From contig JAKBVZ010000023.1 in NCBI GenBank assembly GCA_021841005.1, positions 1-64,000 on the forward strand: DNA of 64,000 bases, given 5' to 3'. Both the position numbers and the translations under genes were made by a program. Origin of the DNA: Actinomycetes bacterium. Lineage in GTDB: Bacteria > Actinomycetota > Acidimicrobiia > Acidimicrobiales > JAMCPL01. The notes beneath the pieces were generated by a model. The model was not told where the DNA came from and made no database searches. It saw only the letters and a list, made by a program, of their open reading frames with translations. Every line of letters starts with the position of its first letter. Positions within the stretch are counted from its first letter, which is position 1. Below are positions 34,230 to 44,374 of the stretch, one piece after another.

Positions 34230-34922
34230 ATGGTAGGTCCTGATCCACTGGGGAAGAGAGCTCTATTCTGGGTTACGCCGCAGGAGGACGGCAAGGATTC
34301 CAAACATCCGGCTTTCGACGAGGGACGCAGGGCATTTTATACCAATGCCACTGGCAGGTCGATGACGCAGGAAGGAACTGGACGACCCGTGGCAAGTAGG
34401 ACTGTAGGCGGGAAGCCCAAAGATGGTGGATCTACAGGCAGTGGATCTAAGGGCGGTTCTAGTGGATCGGGTTCAACGCACGCCAAGCGTAGGTCGGCTC
34501 ATGCGATATCTCGGGTGGGGGGTGGCATGCCTCGTGGTAACGGCCTCCTGCATGGTGCGGATGGGGCAACCGAGGCCGATGGGGCGACCGGTATTAGTAG
34601 GGGTAAACGATCCACCAGCCTGCCAGAGACAGCCAGGACAGCCTCCAGGTTGGCAGGTACCGGCCCAGGCACCAAGGCCAGTGGCACCAAGGATGCAAAA
34701 GAGTCCTGCACGTTCGGAGTTTTCTGCGTGGATATAACCTGCGGGTCCTGCAAGGCGGATACTACAGTGCGCATGGCGGAGTTCCTCCGGATGCATTGTC
34801 CTGTGTGGCTGTGGCTTCCTGGGAAGGGCAACACCCATCTGCTGGTGTGCCCGTCATGTCACAAGCGCACCTGGGTATCTGTATCGTGGCCATCCAGCGG
34901 TACTGGGTCGCCTGCAAAGTAG
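34230..34922 (+). CDS. Conserved protein with GPDPLGKRALF start and zinc-ribbon-like end
   Basis: A 230-residue protein in three parts. The N-terminus GPDPLGKRALFWVTP is a short conserved motif. The middle (about residues 45-160) is Gly/Ser/Thr/Arg-rich and probably disordered. The last 60 residues carry two Cys pairs, TCGSCKADT and CPSCHKRTW, separated by a hydrophobic stretch (FLRMHCPVWLWLPGK), as in a zinc ribbon interrupted by a helix. GGGAGG precedes the ATG at 34230. It starts 147 bases after the ParA gene. Function unknown; possibly an adaptor for the ParA-like ATPase. Confidence 0.7.
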   Translation: MVGPDPLGKRALFWVTPQEDGKDSKHPAFDEGRRAFYTNATGRSMTQEGTGRPVASRTVGGKPKDGGSTGSGSKGGSSGSGSTHAKRRSAHAISRVGGGMPRGNGLLHGADGATEADGATGISRGKRSTSLPETARTASRLAGTGPGTKASGTKDAKESCTFGVFCVDITCGSCKADTTVRMAEFLRMHCPVWLWLPGKGNTHLLVCPSCHKRTWVSVSWPSSGTGSPAK

Positions 34923-35076
34923 TGTCATGCCGGCGGTACGGCTGGATCACCAGCCGCCCAGACACGAAGTCAGTGAGATATTCGCAAAAACTGCGGGAAA
35001 TGGTGATGCCGGATAGGCTGCGCCGGCGTATTGGAGCGCATGCTTTTTTTGTATCTGAAAGTCTAAGGTCTGTAAT

Positions 35077-35739
35077 GTGCTCACCCAGGTAGCTCGCGAC
35101 ATACTTTCCATTCATGGTCCCATTGCTTACCTTCTGATAGGGGTGCTGGTGTTTTCGGAGGATGCTATCATGGTAGGTTTTGTGCTGCCGGGTGAGACCG
35201 CAGCGACCGTCGGAGGCGCGCTTGCTGCACAGCACTATCCGCACCATTTGCAGCTTGTATTCGTGCTTATTGTGGTTGCGGCGGCAGCAATCGTAGGGGA
35301 TTCCACTGGGTACGGACTCGGCAAGGTGGCTGGACCGTACTTATTGGAACACCGTCCGCTGAAAGATAAGCCTGCAGTAGGTAAGGCCAAGCAGCTTCTC
35401 ATTCGCTACGGGGGTGCGGCGGTGTTTCTCGGGCGCTGGGTGGCCGTGGGTCGTGCGATTATACCCGGTCTTGCGGGGATGGCGTGTATGCGTTACAGGA
35501 CCTTTCTCATATACAACGTAGCGGGAGGTATACCGTGGAGCGTCACATACGTGCTAATAGGTTACGTGCTGGGTACATCGTTCGAGAAAGCGGCCTCTGT
35601 GAGTGCTTGGGCAACAGCTGGACTTGTTGCCGTCATAGTGGTGGGTGCAATAGCTTGGCACTACTATCGCAGGCGTTCGACAGAGGCCGCGTCAGGGCCA
35701 GTGGACGGTAATGGGGAGCAAGGTGCCGGTGACAAGTAG
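35077..35739 (+). CDS. DedA-family membrane protein
   Basis: A 220-residue protein of the DedA/VTT family, linked to lipid scrambling and membrane homeostasis. Typical features: an acidic residue in the re-entrant N-terminal region (VFSEDAIMVGFVLPGETA), GDSTGYGLGKVAG, then FLGRWVAVGRAIIPGLAGMACMRY with the conserved Arg and Gly-Pro-like turn, and VAGGIPWSVTYVLIGYVLG. GTG start at 35077. Confidence 0.92.
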   Translation: MLTQVARDILSIHGPIAYLLIGVLVFSEDAIMVGFVLPGETAATVGGALAAQHYPHHLQLVFVLIVVAAAAIVGDSTGYGLGKVAGPYLLEHRPLKDKPAVGKAKQLLIRYGGAAVFLGRWVAVGRAIIPGLAGMACMRYRTFLIYNVAGGIPWSVTYVLIGYVLGTSFEKAASVSAWATAGLVAVIVVGAIAWHYYRRRSTEAASGPVDGNGEQGAGDK

Positions 35740-35883
35740 GTGGCAACAGCACAGTGGAGTAGCCGCAAATGGTTGCCGGCCTGCTCGAATGCATGCGACT
35801 TGGCGACTCGGTCGCCTGGCCTGCATACCTGCCCTGTAGCCACATTTGTGGAAGGTCATGCATTCACGAGCTATCCTGGACAC

Positions 35884-36915
35884 ATGCGAGTTGTAAGATG
35901 TCCGGGCAGGGTCAATCTGATAGGGGACCATACCGACTACAACCAGGGCCTGGCGCTACCCATGGCTATAGACCTTTATACAGAAGTGGTCTACAAACCT
36001 GATGCCGGATCCAGATCCATAGAATTATCGTCGGACGCGGAGCCGGGAGTCGCCTACGTGAGCATTGATATCCCGCTGAATCACGCCGTACTGGTAGAGG
36101 TGGAGCCGGCCTGGAGTCGGGCTGCCGCGGCCGTGGTTGCAATGATGAGGCCGCAGTGTGGCGGAACCCTTTCGTATACCGGCAATCTCCCTGTAGGGGC
36201 AGGGCTTTCATCATCGGCCGCTTTCGAGGTCGGTACCGCTCTTGCCCTTGGAATCGAAGGTGAGCACAGGGTCGTGGCCAAGTTGTGCAGGTACGCTGGC
36301 GAAGTGGCCACTGGCGTGCCTGCTGGGATCATGGATCAGTTGACGGTACTGGCGGGGCGGCAGGGATTTGCAATAATGATTGATTTTTCCGATCTGTCCT
36401 ATCAGTACGTCAAACTGCCTGTGCTGGCAGAGGTGGTGGTCATTCACTCTGGCTTACCGAGAGTACTTGCCGGTAGCGCATACGCGGCGAGGCGAGCGGA
36501 GTGCGATGCGGCCTCACTACATCTTGGTAGCTTGGGCCAGGTTACCGTCGACGCTGCAAGTGCCTTGCCTGATACCACGCTGAGACGGAGGGCCCGCCAT
36601 GTTGCAAGCGAGTGTGAGCGGGTGCGGCGTTTTGCTGCTGCACTGGAGCAAGACGATCTGGAGACGGCAGGGACTTTGATGATCGAGAGCCACCGCAGCC
36701 TCGCCGAGGACTTTGAAGTATCTACCCCGGCGCTGGATGAGCTGGTGGACCATCTCACTGCGTTGGATGGAGTCTACGGCGCTAGGCTCACCGGAGCGGG
36801 ATTCGGTGGCTGTGTGGTCGCCCTCTGCGAACCTGGCAGTGTGGATACGAGCGCTTACCCAGCCGGAGCATGGGTGGTCAGACCAACAGGGGGCGCATAC
36901 GTAGTCTCCGCTTGA
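35884..36915 (+). CDS. galK: Galactokinase (GHMP kinase family)
   Basis: Phosphorylates galactose at C1. About 343 residues with the sugar-binding signature CPGRVNLIGDHTDYN, the ATP-binding GHMP motif LPVGAGLSSSAAFE, GIMDQLTV containing the catalytic Asp, and the C-terminal GARLTGAGFGGCVVAL. ATG 35884 puts the signature at the N-terminus; the frame extends to a GTG at 35740 directly after the DedA stop, and a GTG at 35848 would give an N-terminus (FVEGHAFTSYPGH) closer to longer galactokinases. No galT or galE nearby. Confidence 0.88.
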   Translation: MRVVRCPGRVNLIGDHTDYNQGLALPMAIDLYTEVVYKPDAGSRSIELSSDAEPGVAYVSIDIPLNHAVLVEVEPAWSRAAAAVVAMMRPQCGGTLSYTGNLPVGAGLSSSAAFEVGTALALGIEGEHRVVAKLCRYAGEVATGVPAGIMDQLTVLAGRQGFAIMIDFSDLSYQYVKLPVLAEVVVIHSGLPRVLAGSAYAARRAECDAASLHLGSLGQVTVDAASALPDTTLRRRARHVASECERVRRFAAALEQDDLETAGTLMIESHRSLAEDFEVSTPALDELVDHLTALDGVYGARLTGAGFGGCVVALCEPGSVDTSAYPAGAWVVRPTGGAYVVSA

Positions 36916-36936
36916 TGAAGTTGCTATACGATAGGG

Positions 36937-39249
36937 CTATCCGGTGGCCGGATGGGTCGGCGTCGTACCGTGAGGGCCTAGGATGTCGAATCCGTCAGGC
37001 ACGTTGAGATAGCCTACGGCACTGCCGGGCGTGTGGGTGATGCCGTACTGCCACACCAGGGCACCTGTGGATGGATCTATAGCGATCATCCTGTCGTTGT
37101 GGTCGTCGTTCATCATGAACACTCCACTGGGTAGCATTTCGACGAGCGATGGGTGATCCAGCATGTCTGGGCCGCTGGCAGGCTGGTACCTGTAAAGCGT
37201 CCTGCCGGCACGGTTGAACTCCAGTATGGCGCCGGGCTTTGTGTAGTCTGCTATGAGGTATCTGTTTGGGCCAAGGCGCTGGGGGTCCGACGGATAGGAG
37301 ATGGGGATCTGTGCTGACCACACCAGCTTTCCCTGCATCGTGTACTCGTCCACCCAGTGGCCGTTGATCTCGGAAATCAGTAGGTTGCCATTTGGCAATG
37401 GGGTGTCTCCGTTGGGGGAACCGAGCGCTACGGGGTGATCCTGGTCGTGTATGCACCGGCCCGTGGTGCCGATCTGGTGAACTATCCGGCCGGTACCAGG
37501 GTCGATGACTATAACCCTGCAATTTGCGATGTCGGCGGTGACCACATTGCCGCCTTTGAGCATGTATGCGTCGTCGGGTGTGTTCAAGTACCCGGGAGAT
37601 GACCCCGTAACTCCGAAGTGCCCGTAAGTCCAGAGAACCTTACCCGATGGGTAGCCGATCTCGGCCACGACATTTTCGTTCTCTTCATTGGTCACTATGA
37701 CGCTTCCATGTTTGGCAAAGAATGCGTCGTCTGCCGAGAACCCACCAGGCGGTGCCGGGGCGGTAGGTGAGGGGTACTGCCATGTTATCCTTGACTGCGC
37801 GTCGAGCACGAGAAGGCGGTTGTTCCCCTCGTCGGCCACTAGGAGCTTCTCGCCGTAGTATGGGGAACCAGCACCGGGAAGCCCTGCGTAGCCAAACGAG
37901 GCGTTAGGCGTCATCATCTGTTCGGTATTGGAGGCCGTAACGGTTGGGGATTCCCCGCCGGCCAGCCATGCTGTAGCACCTATGACTGCCGTCCCGCTAT
38001 GAGCTGTAGAGTTGCGAAGCTGGCCTGCTGGGAGAAGCTTACCCGTCGATGGCCGGAAAGCCCAGATTGTGCTGAGCACCGACCTTGCCGTCGATGATGA
38101 CACCTCGGGATCGACCACTGGGCTGTACGGTCCCGCAATGCCAGTGGCAGCAGATGGGTCATCGGTTATCCCGCCTGCGACATAGATGTGCCCGTTCAGT
38201 GTGACTGCGGATGCTCCTTCAATCGGAACAGGCATGTGGCCGGTTTCGGTTGCCTTATGCGTCGCCAGGTCTATTGCTTGGATGATCGAGGATGGTTTAC
38301 CGGCCTTGGAGCCCGTGACATACAGACCGCCGAAGACATATATGGTGTGCCCGAGCGTTGCTATCGCCGGGTAGCGTACCGGTACAGGGAGGGTTGCAAT
38401 GGTTGTGAATGTGGTGCCATTGGTCGTAGCCAGGACTGAACGGGAAGGGGAACCGTTATTATATCCACCAACGATATAAATATGATTTCCCGCGACAGTT
38501 GCTGACGCGTCCGCCCTTGGCTTGGGTAGGCGGCCCGTTACCGTGGCGGTGAGAAGCGTGCCCGGGGACCCCCCGGATGCTCTACTGGTAGAGTTACCCG
38601 CTGGACTTATGGTGATTACGTCCGAAGAGAACCCGCCAGCGGTCCCGCCCCCGAAGATAAACGAGCGGTTGCCGATGGTTGCCCCAGCGGCATCGTGCAA
38701 CGCCATTGGCAGGTTGCCTGCCGGTCGGGACCTGCCCGAGGGCACCGCTACCAGTGACAGCGTGGTCAGAGATGTGCCGCTAGGTCCGATGCCTCCAGCT
38801 ATTAGGATTTGCCCTGCACCGAGTCCAGCCGGCGCCGGTAATCCAAGCGCACGCTGGATAGGTTGGGGTGTGGTCCAAGGGAGTTGACCTGCCTCTACCG
38901 CCGGTATCCTGGCGGAGGACGATCCCGGGACGCCGTTTGCTTGCAGGCTTGTATTGGCGGAGCTACGTCCCGTGTGCGTATGTGCGCTCTTAGGGGTTCC
39001 CGACGCGACCAGTGATATACCCCATGCGACCACCACCAGCACCAAAGCTATGCTTGCGGCTCTGATCCGGCGGAAGGCAAGGGATCGCGCGTGGGTGCTG
39101 CGGGTGTCGCCTGTACCAGTCCTGGTGGAAGGACGATCCTGGACAGGTGAGGATGGACGTTTCAGGTGATCGTTCTTGTGTGATTCTTTTTCTTCCGGCA
39201 CAGCGTTATACCTTACAGTAGGAATCCGGGATGTGTTGAGCACGGTCAA
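36937..39249 (-). CDS. Membrane-anchored double beta-propeller protein (kelch-like plus PQQ-like)
   Basis: A 770-residue protein: a charged cytoplasmic N-terminus (about 60 residues), one membrane helix (about 66-85, ALVLVVVAWGISLVA), a Ser/Thr/Gly-rich linker, then two extracytoplasmic repeat regions. The first (about 140-440) has kelch-like repeats such as NHIYIVGGYNNGSPS, HTIYVFGGLYV and GHIYVAGGITDD. The second (about 460-760) has PQQ- or arylsulfotransferase-like blades, for example NRLLVLDAQSRITWQYP and GNLLISEINGHWVDEY. No enzymatic residues can be assigned. Probably binds a partner or ligand outside the membrane. Confidence 0.8.
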   Translation of the reverse strand: MTVLNTSRIPTVRYNAVPEEKESHKNDHLKRPSSPVQDRPSTRTGTGDTRSTHARSLAFRRIRAASIALVLVVVAWGISLVASGTPKSAHTHTGRSSANTSLQANGVPGSSSARIPAVEAGQLPWTTPQPIQRALGLPAPAGLGAGQILIAGGIGPSGTSLTTLSLVAVPSGRSRPAGNLPMALHDAAGATIGNRSFIFGGGTAGGFSSDVITISPAGNSTSRASGGSPGTLLTATVTGRLPKPRADASATVAGNHIYIVGGYNNGSPSRSVLATTNGTTFTTIATLPVPVRYPAIATLGHTIYVFGGLYVTGSKAGKPSSIIQAIDLATHKATETGHMPVPIEGASAVTLNGHIYVAGGITDDPSAATGIAGPYSPVVDPEVSSSTARSVLSTIWAFRPSTGKLLPAGQLRNSTAHSGTAVIGATAWLAGGESPTVTASNTEQMMTPNASFGYAGLPGAGSPYYGEKLLVADEGNNRLLVLDAQSRITWQYPSPTAPAPPGGFSADDAFFAKHGSVIVTNEENENVVAEIGYPSGKVLWTYGHFGVTGSSPGYLNTPDDAYMLKGGNVVTADIANCRVIVIDPGTGRIVHQIGTTGRCIHDQDHPVALGSPNGDTPLPNGNLLISEINGHWVDEYTMQGKLVWSAQIPISYPSDPQRLGPNRYLIADYTKPGAILEFNRAGRTLYRYQPASGPDMLDHPSLVEMLPSGVFMMNDDHNDRMIAIDPSTGALVWQYGITHTPGSAVGYLNVPDGFDILGPHGTTPTHPATG

Positions 39250-39283
39250 TGTTCAATGCAAATTGCAACCGGATTCCCTTACA

Positions 39284-40336
39284 TCACTTTGCTGGGTGGG
39301 TGGCGTAGAAGCGCAGTGGTTGGCCTCCCCGGCGGGCGATTTCCTTGCGTGTCTCCAGGACGACTATGTGAGCCATTGCTTCTCCCACGGCGGCCCTGCG
39401 CATGTAGAGAGGCAGGTCGTCCAGGGGATGTGCCCAGTGTAGGTGATTGGTTACCTCCCATACAGTCGATCCCGGCATGATGCTGATGGTTTCTTGCACT
39501 TCCTTCAGGCGGCTTTCATGGTGTTCCAGCAACTCGTCGACACGTGTTGCAAGCGGGGTGAACCGGTATTCATGGGCAGGCATTACTTCATCTACCGCCA
39601 GATTGCGGATCCTTGCCAACGATGACATGTAGTCTCCGAGCGGGTCCAATGCTTGCTGGGTATGCACGGTTACGATAGGGGTGATCCGCGGGAGCACGTG
39701 GTCCCCTGCAAATAGTATGCGCCGCTTTTCGCTGTAAAAGCAGAGATGGCCCGGGGAATGTCCCGGTGTCCACAACGCTTTCAGGTCCACACCGGGCAGT
39801 TTCACCATGTCGCCGTCTTCCAGCAGTACATCGGGCTCCACAGTGGATACAAACTGCCGGATGGCCATGGAAGCCATAGTGAACTCTTCGAGGGAACCCG
39901 CCGGCACTCCTGCTGCCTTCAACATGGTCTGCATCGTATCGAGAAGCTCCGTAGGGTCAGCATACCGGTTGGGTATGAGGGCCGCGTCGGCTGGGTGTAG
40001 GGCTATCCATGCCCCTGACGCCTCCTTGACCCTGCCTGCCAGCCCGTAATGATCTGGATGTATATGGGTTACCAGCACGGCACGTACGTCCCGAACCGAT
40101 GCGCGAAAAGATTCCAAGCCGGCGGTGAGGGTTTGCCATGCCTCTTCGGTGTTCCAGCCGGCATCCACTATGGCCAACCCCCCGTCGATCTCCAGGGCAT
40201 ATACCAGTACGTAGCGCAGGGGATTGTCAGGCAATGGCACCGGGATTGACCATAATCCAGACCCGAGGTCCTCGACTGGAGGCATTATCCCGTTGGCCCA
40301 GGCCGTTTTCTGTAAGGTTCCGGTGACTTGTATCAT
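39284..40336 (-). CDS. Metallo-beta-lactamase-fold hydrolase
   Basis: About 350 residues with the metal-binding THIHPDHYGLAG motif, further ligands in TPGHSPGHL and FAGDHVLP, and the late His in MPAHEYRF. The C-terminal region (NHLHWAHPLDDLPLYMRRA) is a helical extension common in glyoxalase II-like and RNase Z-like actinobacterial proteins. The ATG at 40336 has GGAAG just upstream; the frame extends to 40486 without resemblance. Possible substrates include thioesters, lactones or phosphodiesters. Confidence 0.88.
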   Translation of the reverse strand: MIQVTGTLQKTAWANGIMPPVEDLGSGLWSIPVPLPDNPLRYVLVYALEIDGGLAIVDAGWNTEEAWQTLTAGLESFRASVRDVRAVLVTHIHPDHYGLAGRVKEASGAWIALHPADAALIPNRYADPTELLDTMQTMLKAAGVPAGSLEEFTMASMAIRQFVSTVEPDVLLEDGDMVKLPGVDLKALWTPGHSPGHLCFYSEKRRILFAGDHVLPRITPIVTVHTQQALDPLGDYMSSLARIRNLAVDEVMPAHEYRFTPLATRVDELLEHHESRLKEVQETISIMPGSTVWEVTNHLHWAHPLDDLPLYMRRAAVGEAMAHIVVLETRKEIARRGGQPLRFYATHPAK

Positions 40337-40744
40337 GTTCTTCCAATCATAGGAGCAGCCACGCTGGATGCGCCAGCCGGTTCTTACTGGAGATTCAGAG
40401 GTCAGGAGGTCAGGCATTACCATCTTGCACCACCTGCCCGGATAGGCGGTTCCCTGCGCTAAGCTGCCTATCTCGCCTGCCTGCATTCTTGGCTGCCCAC
40501 TAGGTGGACTATAATAATACTATAGTAATGCAACCTAAACCACTACTTACTATAGGGTAATAACTGCTTACAACGTCAATGATTTGTATGAAACATGGTT
40601 GCTTTTCGACCGAAGTGGTGCCAGAATAGGTACATCGTAATGGTAAACTAATGGAATAGATCGCACTGTCGGGAGCAGTGGAGGTGGTGTGGGCGGTACA
40701 CAAGATTTGTGCTTCACCACGTATGCAGTTCCGATGACAGAGGG
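40337..40744. promoter_or_regulatory. AT-rich divergent promoter region with dyad
   Basis: About 400 bases between the divergent hydrolase and GGDEF-EAL genes, clearly more AT-rich than the surroundings around 40500-40660. ACTATA (40508-40513) and TATAGT (40521-40526) form a 6-bp dyad with a 7-base centre. No gene seen. Likely carries both promoters and possibly an operator. Confidence 0.35.
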
Positions 40745-42784
40745 ATGATACAGAGGATGGTTGAAACGAGTGGCAGGGTGCGCAATGGAGATCGCGATGA
40801 TGAACGCGGTGGCCCACCAGGGAATACCGCCCCGAATACCATTTTTCATACGGACTCCGCCATCTCTACCAATCCGGGCAACCTAACTGGCGCTACCGCT
40901 TTCCTTGCCAACTACGGCGATCCAGCCGGTGTGAAGAATGGCGATCCCGTTTCCAGACTGCTGGATACTGCCATCGATGCTTTTGTGGAAGTGAATGACG
41001 AGGGCGTGGTGCTGGAGTGGAACAGTCACGCGGAGGAGTTGTTTGGATGGGAACGTGGTGAGGTACTGGGACATCATGTTCAGGGCCTAATCGTGCCTGC
41101 CAGGTATAGGAGCGCCTATAATGACGAGATCTTGGCTGATGCCGCGAAGATGGCGGACCGCGGGCGTGGTGAAATCGTGGAGCGCCGTCTCGTCCTCCGG
41201 AAAAAGGATGGTACCGAGATCGAAGTATTGACGAGATCCTACGCGACCAAGGATGGGGATGCAATCCGTATAGGTGGATTCATAAGGGATATGTCTTCCT
41301 TGCGTGCGATGGAGGAAAGGCTGGCCGCTGCCCATCTTCGTGACCAGCTTACCGGTCTTCCGAATCGGGCCTACCTGACCTACCAGCTCAATTATGCGCT
41401 CGCGAGGAACAGCACCAAGGCGCACGGTGACCCGGAGGCCGGCATGTCAGTAGCGGTCGTGGCAGTGGATATGGACGGGTTCACTGCTATCAATGATGCT
41501 TACGGTCAGGAGGTCGGTGACGAAGTGCTCATTGCCGCCTCGAAGAGGCTTGCCACCATTGCAGGGAAAAATATTCTGTTGGGCAGGTTTGGTGCGGACG
41601 AGTTCGTTGCTTGCATCGACCGGGCGGGAGCAATCCAAGCGGCGGAGGATTTTGCACTTAAGGCTATAGAGGTGTTCGGTGAGCCTATCTCTACATCAAT
41701 GGGGGATCTTTATGTGGGAGTGAGCGTGGGTATCGGCACAGCCACTGTAGACAACCTTTTTGGCTCCTCACGGAACGGTACAACTGTCACCGCCGTCAAG
41801 CCGGGGGCGTACGGATCTTTGGGGGAAAGCGAGGATTCCGGTGGTACCGGTCGAGATCATGCAGTGGATGCGAGCCTGCTTTTTTCATCCGCAGATGCGG
41901 CAATGCAGAATGCGAAGAAGTCGAGTTTGAAATCGTACGTTGTCTTCGGCGAGAAGATGCGCGAAGAGGTCGTGGAACGCATGGATACTCAGATGGCGCT
42001 TCACCGGGCTATCGAGATGGAGGAGTTGAGGCTCTTCTACCAGCCAGTGGTAGATGCAAGGGGACGGAAAGTGGTAGGAGTGGAGGCGCTCATCCGCTGG
42101 GAACATCCAGTAAAGGGCATGGTCTCACCGGACAGATTCATCCCGGTGGCGGAGGAGAGCGGGCTCGTCATTCCTATTGGCAAGTGGGTCTTGGAAAAGG
42201 CGTGTGACAGCTTTGCACTGTGGGACAGTCCGCCTTGGCGGTGGAGTGGAGAATGCCAGGCCGTGAGCGTCAATCTGTCGGTACGGCAAATCAATTCTCA
42301 TGGGTTGGTAGATGCCATCGAGGAGATACTGGACAGCTCCGGAGTCGCCCCTGGAAGAGTTACTCTCGAGATCACGGAGAGCGCACTCATGAAAGATGCA
42401 GACGCGGCGCTCAGTGTGATACAAGCGCTTAAATCTCTGGGAGTTACGCTGTCGATAGACGATTTCGGCACCGGTTACTCGTCTCTCGCCTACCTGCAGA
42501 GATTCCCGCTTGACGTGCTCAAGATTGATAAGTCGTTCATAGACGATCTGGGCACCAAGGAAGAGTCGGCCTATCTTGTCAAGGCCATTATCGATGTGGC
42601 GTGTGCCTTGAAGCTCGAAGTGGTCGCAGAAGGTGTCGAGACGGATATGCAACTCGAGATGTTGCAGGACCTTGGCTGCGATTTGATCCAGGGATTCCTT
42701 TTCTCGAAGCCGATGCCCGCGGAGCGCCTTGTGGAGGAGTTCAGCCTACCGGCTGCGGTGCCATCGGTTGTTGCAGTCACCTGA
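40745..42784 (+). CDS. PAS-GGDEF-EAL cyclic-di-GMP signalling protein
   Basis: About 679 residues: a disordered N-terminus, a PAS domain ([22 protein letters not shown], then [13 protein letters not shown]), a GGDEF domain ([12 protein letters not shown], then FGADEFVA) and an EAL domain. In GGDEF the second Gly is Ala (GADEF), so cyclase activity is doubtful. The EAL domain keeps [52 protein letters not shown] and QGFLFSKP, so it should hydrolyse c-di-GMP. A Gly/Ser-rich insert of about 40 residues lies inside the GGDEF domain. Start unclear: ATG 40745, ATG 40757 or GTG 40709. No membrane segment. Confidence 0.92.
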   Translation: MIQRMVETSGRVRNGDRDDERGGPPGNTAPNTIFHTDSAISTNPGNLTGATAFLANYGDPAGVKNGDPVSRLLDTAIDAFVEVNDEGVVLEWNSHAEELFGWERGEVLGHHVQGLIVPARYRSAYNDEILADAAKMADRGRGEIVERRLVLRKKDGTEIEVLTRSYATKDGDAIRIGGFIRDMSSLRAMEERLAAAHLRDQLTGLPNRAYLTYQLNYALARNSTKAHGDPEAGMSVAVVAVDMDGFTAINDAYGQEVGDEVLIAASKRLATIAGKNILLGRFGADEFVACIDRAGAIQAAEDFALKAIEVFGEPISTSMGDLYVGVSVGIGTATVDNLFGSSRNGTTVTAVKPGAYGSLGESEDSGGTGRDHAVDASLLFSSADAAMQNAKKSSLKSYVVFGEKMREEVVERMDTQMALHRAIEMEELRLFYQPVVDARGRKVVGVEALIRWEHPVKGMVSPDRFIPVAEESGLVIPIGKWVLEKACDSFALWDSPPWRWSGECQAVSVNLSVRQINSHGLVDAIEEILDSSGVAPGRVTLEITESALMKDADAALSVIQALKSLGVTLSIDDFGTGYSSLAYLQRFPLDVLKIDKSFIDDLGTKEESAYLVKAIIDVACALKLEVVAEGVETDMQLEMLQDLGCDLIQGFLFSKPMPAERLVEEFSLPAAVPSVVAVT

Positions 42785-42902
42785 GACTGTCTTTTGATGG
42801 CCTAGTCGGCGGCTGCATCTCCGGTGGTGCATCAAGCCAACGATCCGCGGCATCTGTATCTTCAGTAGAGCGGTTGGGCGACATGCGCTATGATCGTGTC
42901 AG

Positions 42903-44369
42903 ATGGATGATCAGTTGAAAATATTCAAGGCATATGACGTAAGAGGCTTGGTCCCGGACGAGTTGGATGAGCGTAAAGCGAGGGCCATCGGGTGGTCTTT
43001 TGCCAGGCTCTGTATGGGTACTGGCGGCATAGGGCCAAGCGTGGCCTCTACCACTCCGGCGCAACCACTGCCACCGCCGCTGTCGCCGGCAGGCGTAGCG
43101 CCGGAAGATTCGCAATTTTCTCGATCCCTGGTGATTGCGCGCGACATGCGACAATCAGGAGATGGACTCGCGTCGCAATTTGCGGCGGGGGCGATGGCTG
43201 CCGGTATGAATGTTGTGGACATGGGTATGGCTTCCACTGACATGCTTTATTTTGTTTCGGGGCATCTCGACATGCCTGCAGCCATGTTTACCGCGTCTCA
43301 CAATCCCGCCGCCTACAATGGGATAAAGTTGTGCTACCGGGGTGCAAGGCCGGTCGGGCAGGAAACGGGGCTGGCGCTGGTGAAAGAGATGGCGCAAGAG
43401 GCGCTGGCACACGGGTCGGACGGCGGCAAGGAGACGCCGGGCACGCATCTGGAAAGAATCGATATGATGGCGGAATACGTCGATCATGTACTGTCGTTTG
43501 TGGATGTAGGTACCCTGCGAGAGCTTGTGGTGGTGGCGGATGTCGCAAACGGGATGGGGGGCATGGTGGTCCCGGAGGTGTTCTCCAAGCTTCCCTTGAA
43601 GCTGCACATGCTCTATCCGGAGTTGGATGGCAGCTTCCCCAATCATCCTGCGGATCCCATCCAAGAGGAGAATCTGGCTGATCTCAAAAGGGCGGTTATC
43701 AATATGCACGCCGACATCGGTCTGGCTTTTGACGGTGATGCTGACAGGGTATTCTTGGTGGACGAGAATGCGCAGCCTGTATCAGGTTCCGTTACTACGG
43801 CGCTTGTGGCAACCCGTATGCTTTCGAAGTTTCCTGGATCCACGATCCTCTACAACATTATCTGTTCAAAAGCGGTTCCCGAAACAATTATTGCCATGGG
43901 TGGTGTACCCGTACGTACCAGGGTAGGCCATTCGTTCATCAAGAAAGTGATGGCAGAAACGGGAGCGGTCTTTGGTGGGGAACATTCCGGTCATTACTAC
44001 TTTCGTGACAACTACAGGGCTGATTCAGGATTGATTGCCGCTCTGATCATCCTGGAGCTTATGTCGGTGTCGTCCTCATCACTTTCAGAGTTACTGGAGC
44101 CCTTCAGGCAGTACAAGTCCTCTGGCGAGATCAATACAAAGGTGGACAACCCTGCTGGAGTGGTGGCTGCTGTTGCTGCTAGGCTTTCAGATTCAGGCGT
44201 ACAGTGCGATCTGACAGATGGGCTTACAGTGGATTACGGTGGGTGGTGGTTCAATCTGAGGCCGTCCAATACCGAGCCATTGCTCAGGCTCAATGTGGAA
44301 ACGTCAGGTGAGCTGGAAATCGGCACCTGTGTCGATATGGTAAAGCATCTGATCGAGGAGGTCAGCTAA
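42903..44369 (+). CDS. manB: Phosphomannomutase/phosphoglucomutase
   Basis: Interconverts hexose 6- and 1-phosphates through a phosphoserine. The catalytic Ser is in TASHNPAAYNG (about residue 132), the Mg site is DGDADR, the sugar loop GEHSGHYYFRDNY and the phosphate loop RPSNTEPLLRL. 488 residues, lengthened by a Pro/Ser/Gly-rich insert (about residues 39-74) between the first helix and the strand VIARDMRQSGD. Next to the Trm112-like and isomerase genes, an arrangement like that in mycobacteria, where it supplies GDP-mannose for glycans. Confidence 0.95.
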   Translation: MDDQLKIFKAYDVRGLVPDELDERKARAIGWSFARLCMGTGGIGPSVASTTPAQPLPPPLSPAGVAPEDSQFSRSLVIARDMRQSGDGLASQFAAGAMAAGMNVVDMGMASTDMLYFVSGHLDMPAAMFTASHNPAAYNGIKLCYRGARPVGQETGLALVKEMAQEALAHGSDGGKETPGTHLERIDMMAEYVDHVLSFVDVGTLRELVVVADVANGMGGMVVPEVFSKLPLKLHMLYPELDGSFPNHPADPIQEENLADLKRAVINMHADIGLAFDGDADRVFLVDENAQPVSGSVTTALVATRMLSKFPGSTILYNIICSKAVPETIIAMGGVPVRTRVGHSFIKKVMAETGAVFGGEHSGHYYFRDNYRADSGLIAALIILELMSVSSSSLSELLEPFRQYKSSGEINTKVDNPAGVVAAVAARLSDSGVQCDLTDGLTVDYGGWWFNLRPSNTEPLLRLNVETSGELEIGTCVDMVKHLIEEVS

Positions 44370-44374
44370 GGGTC

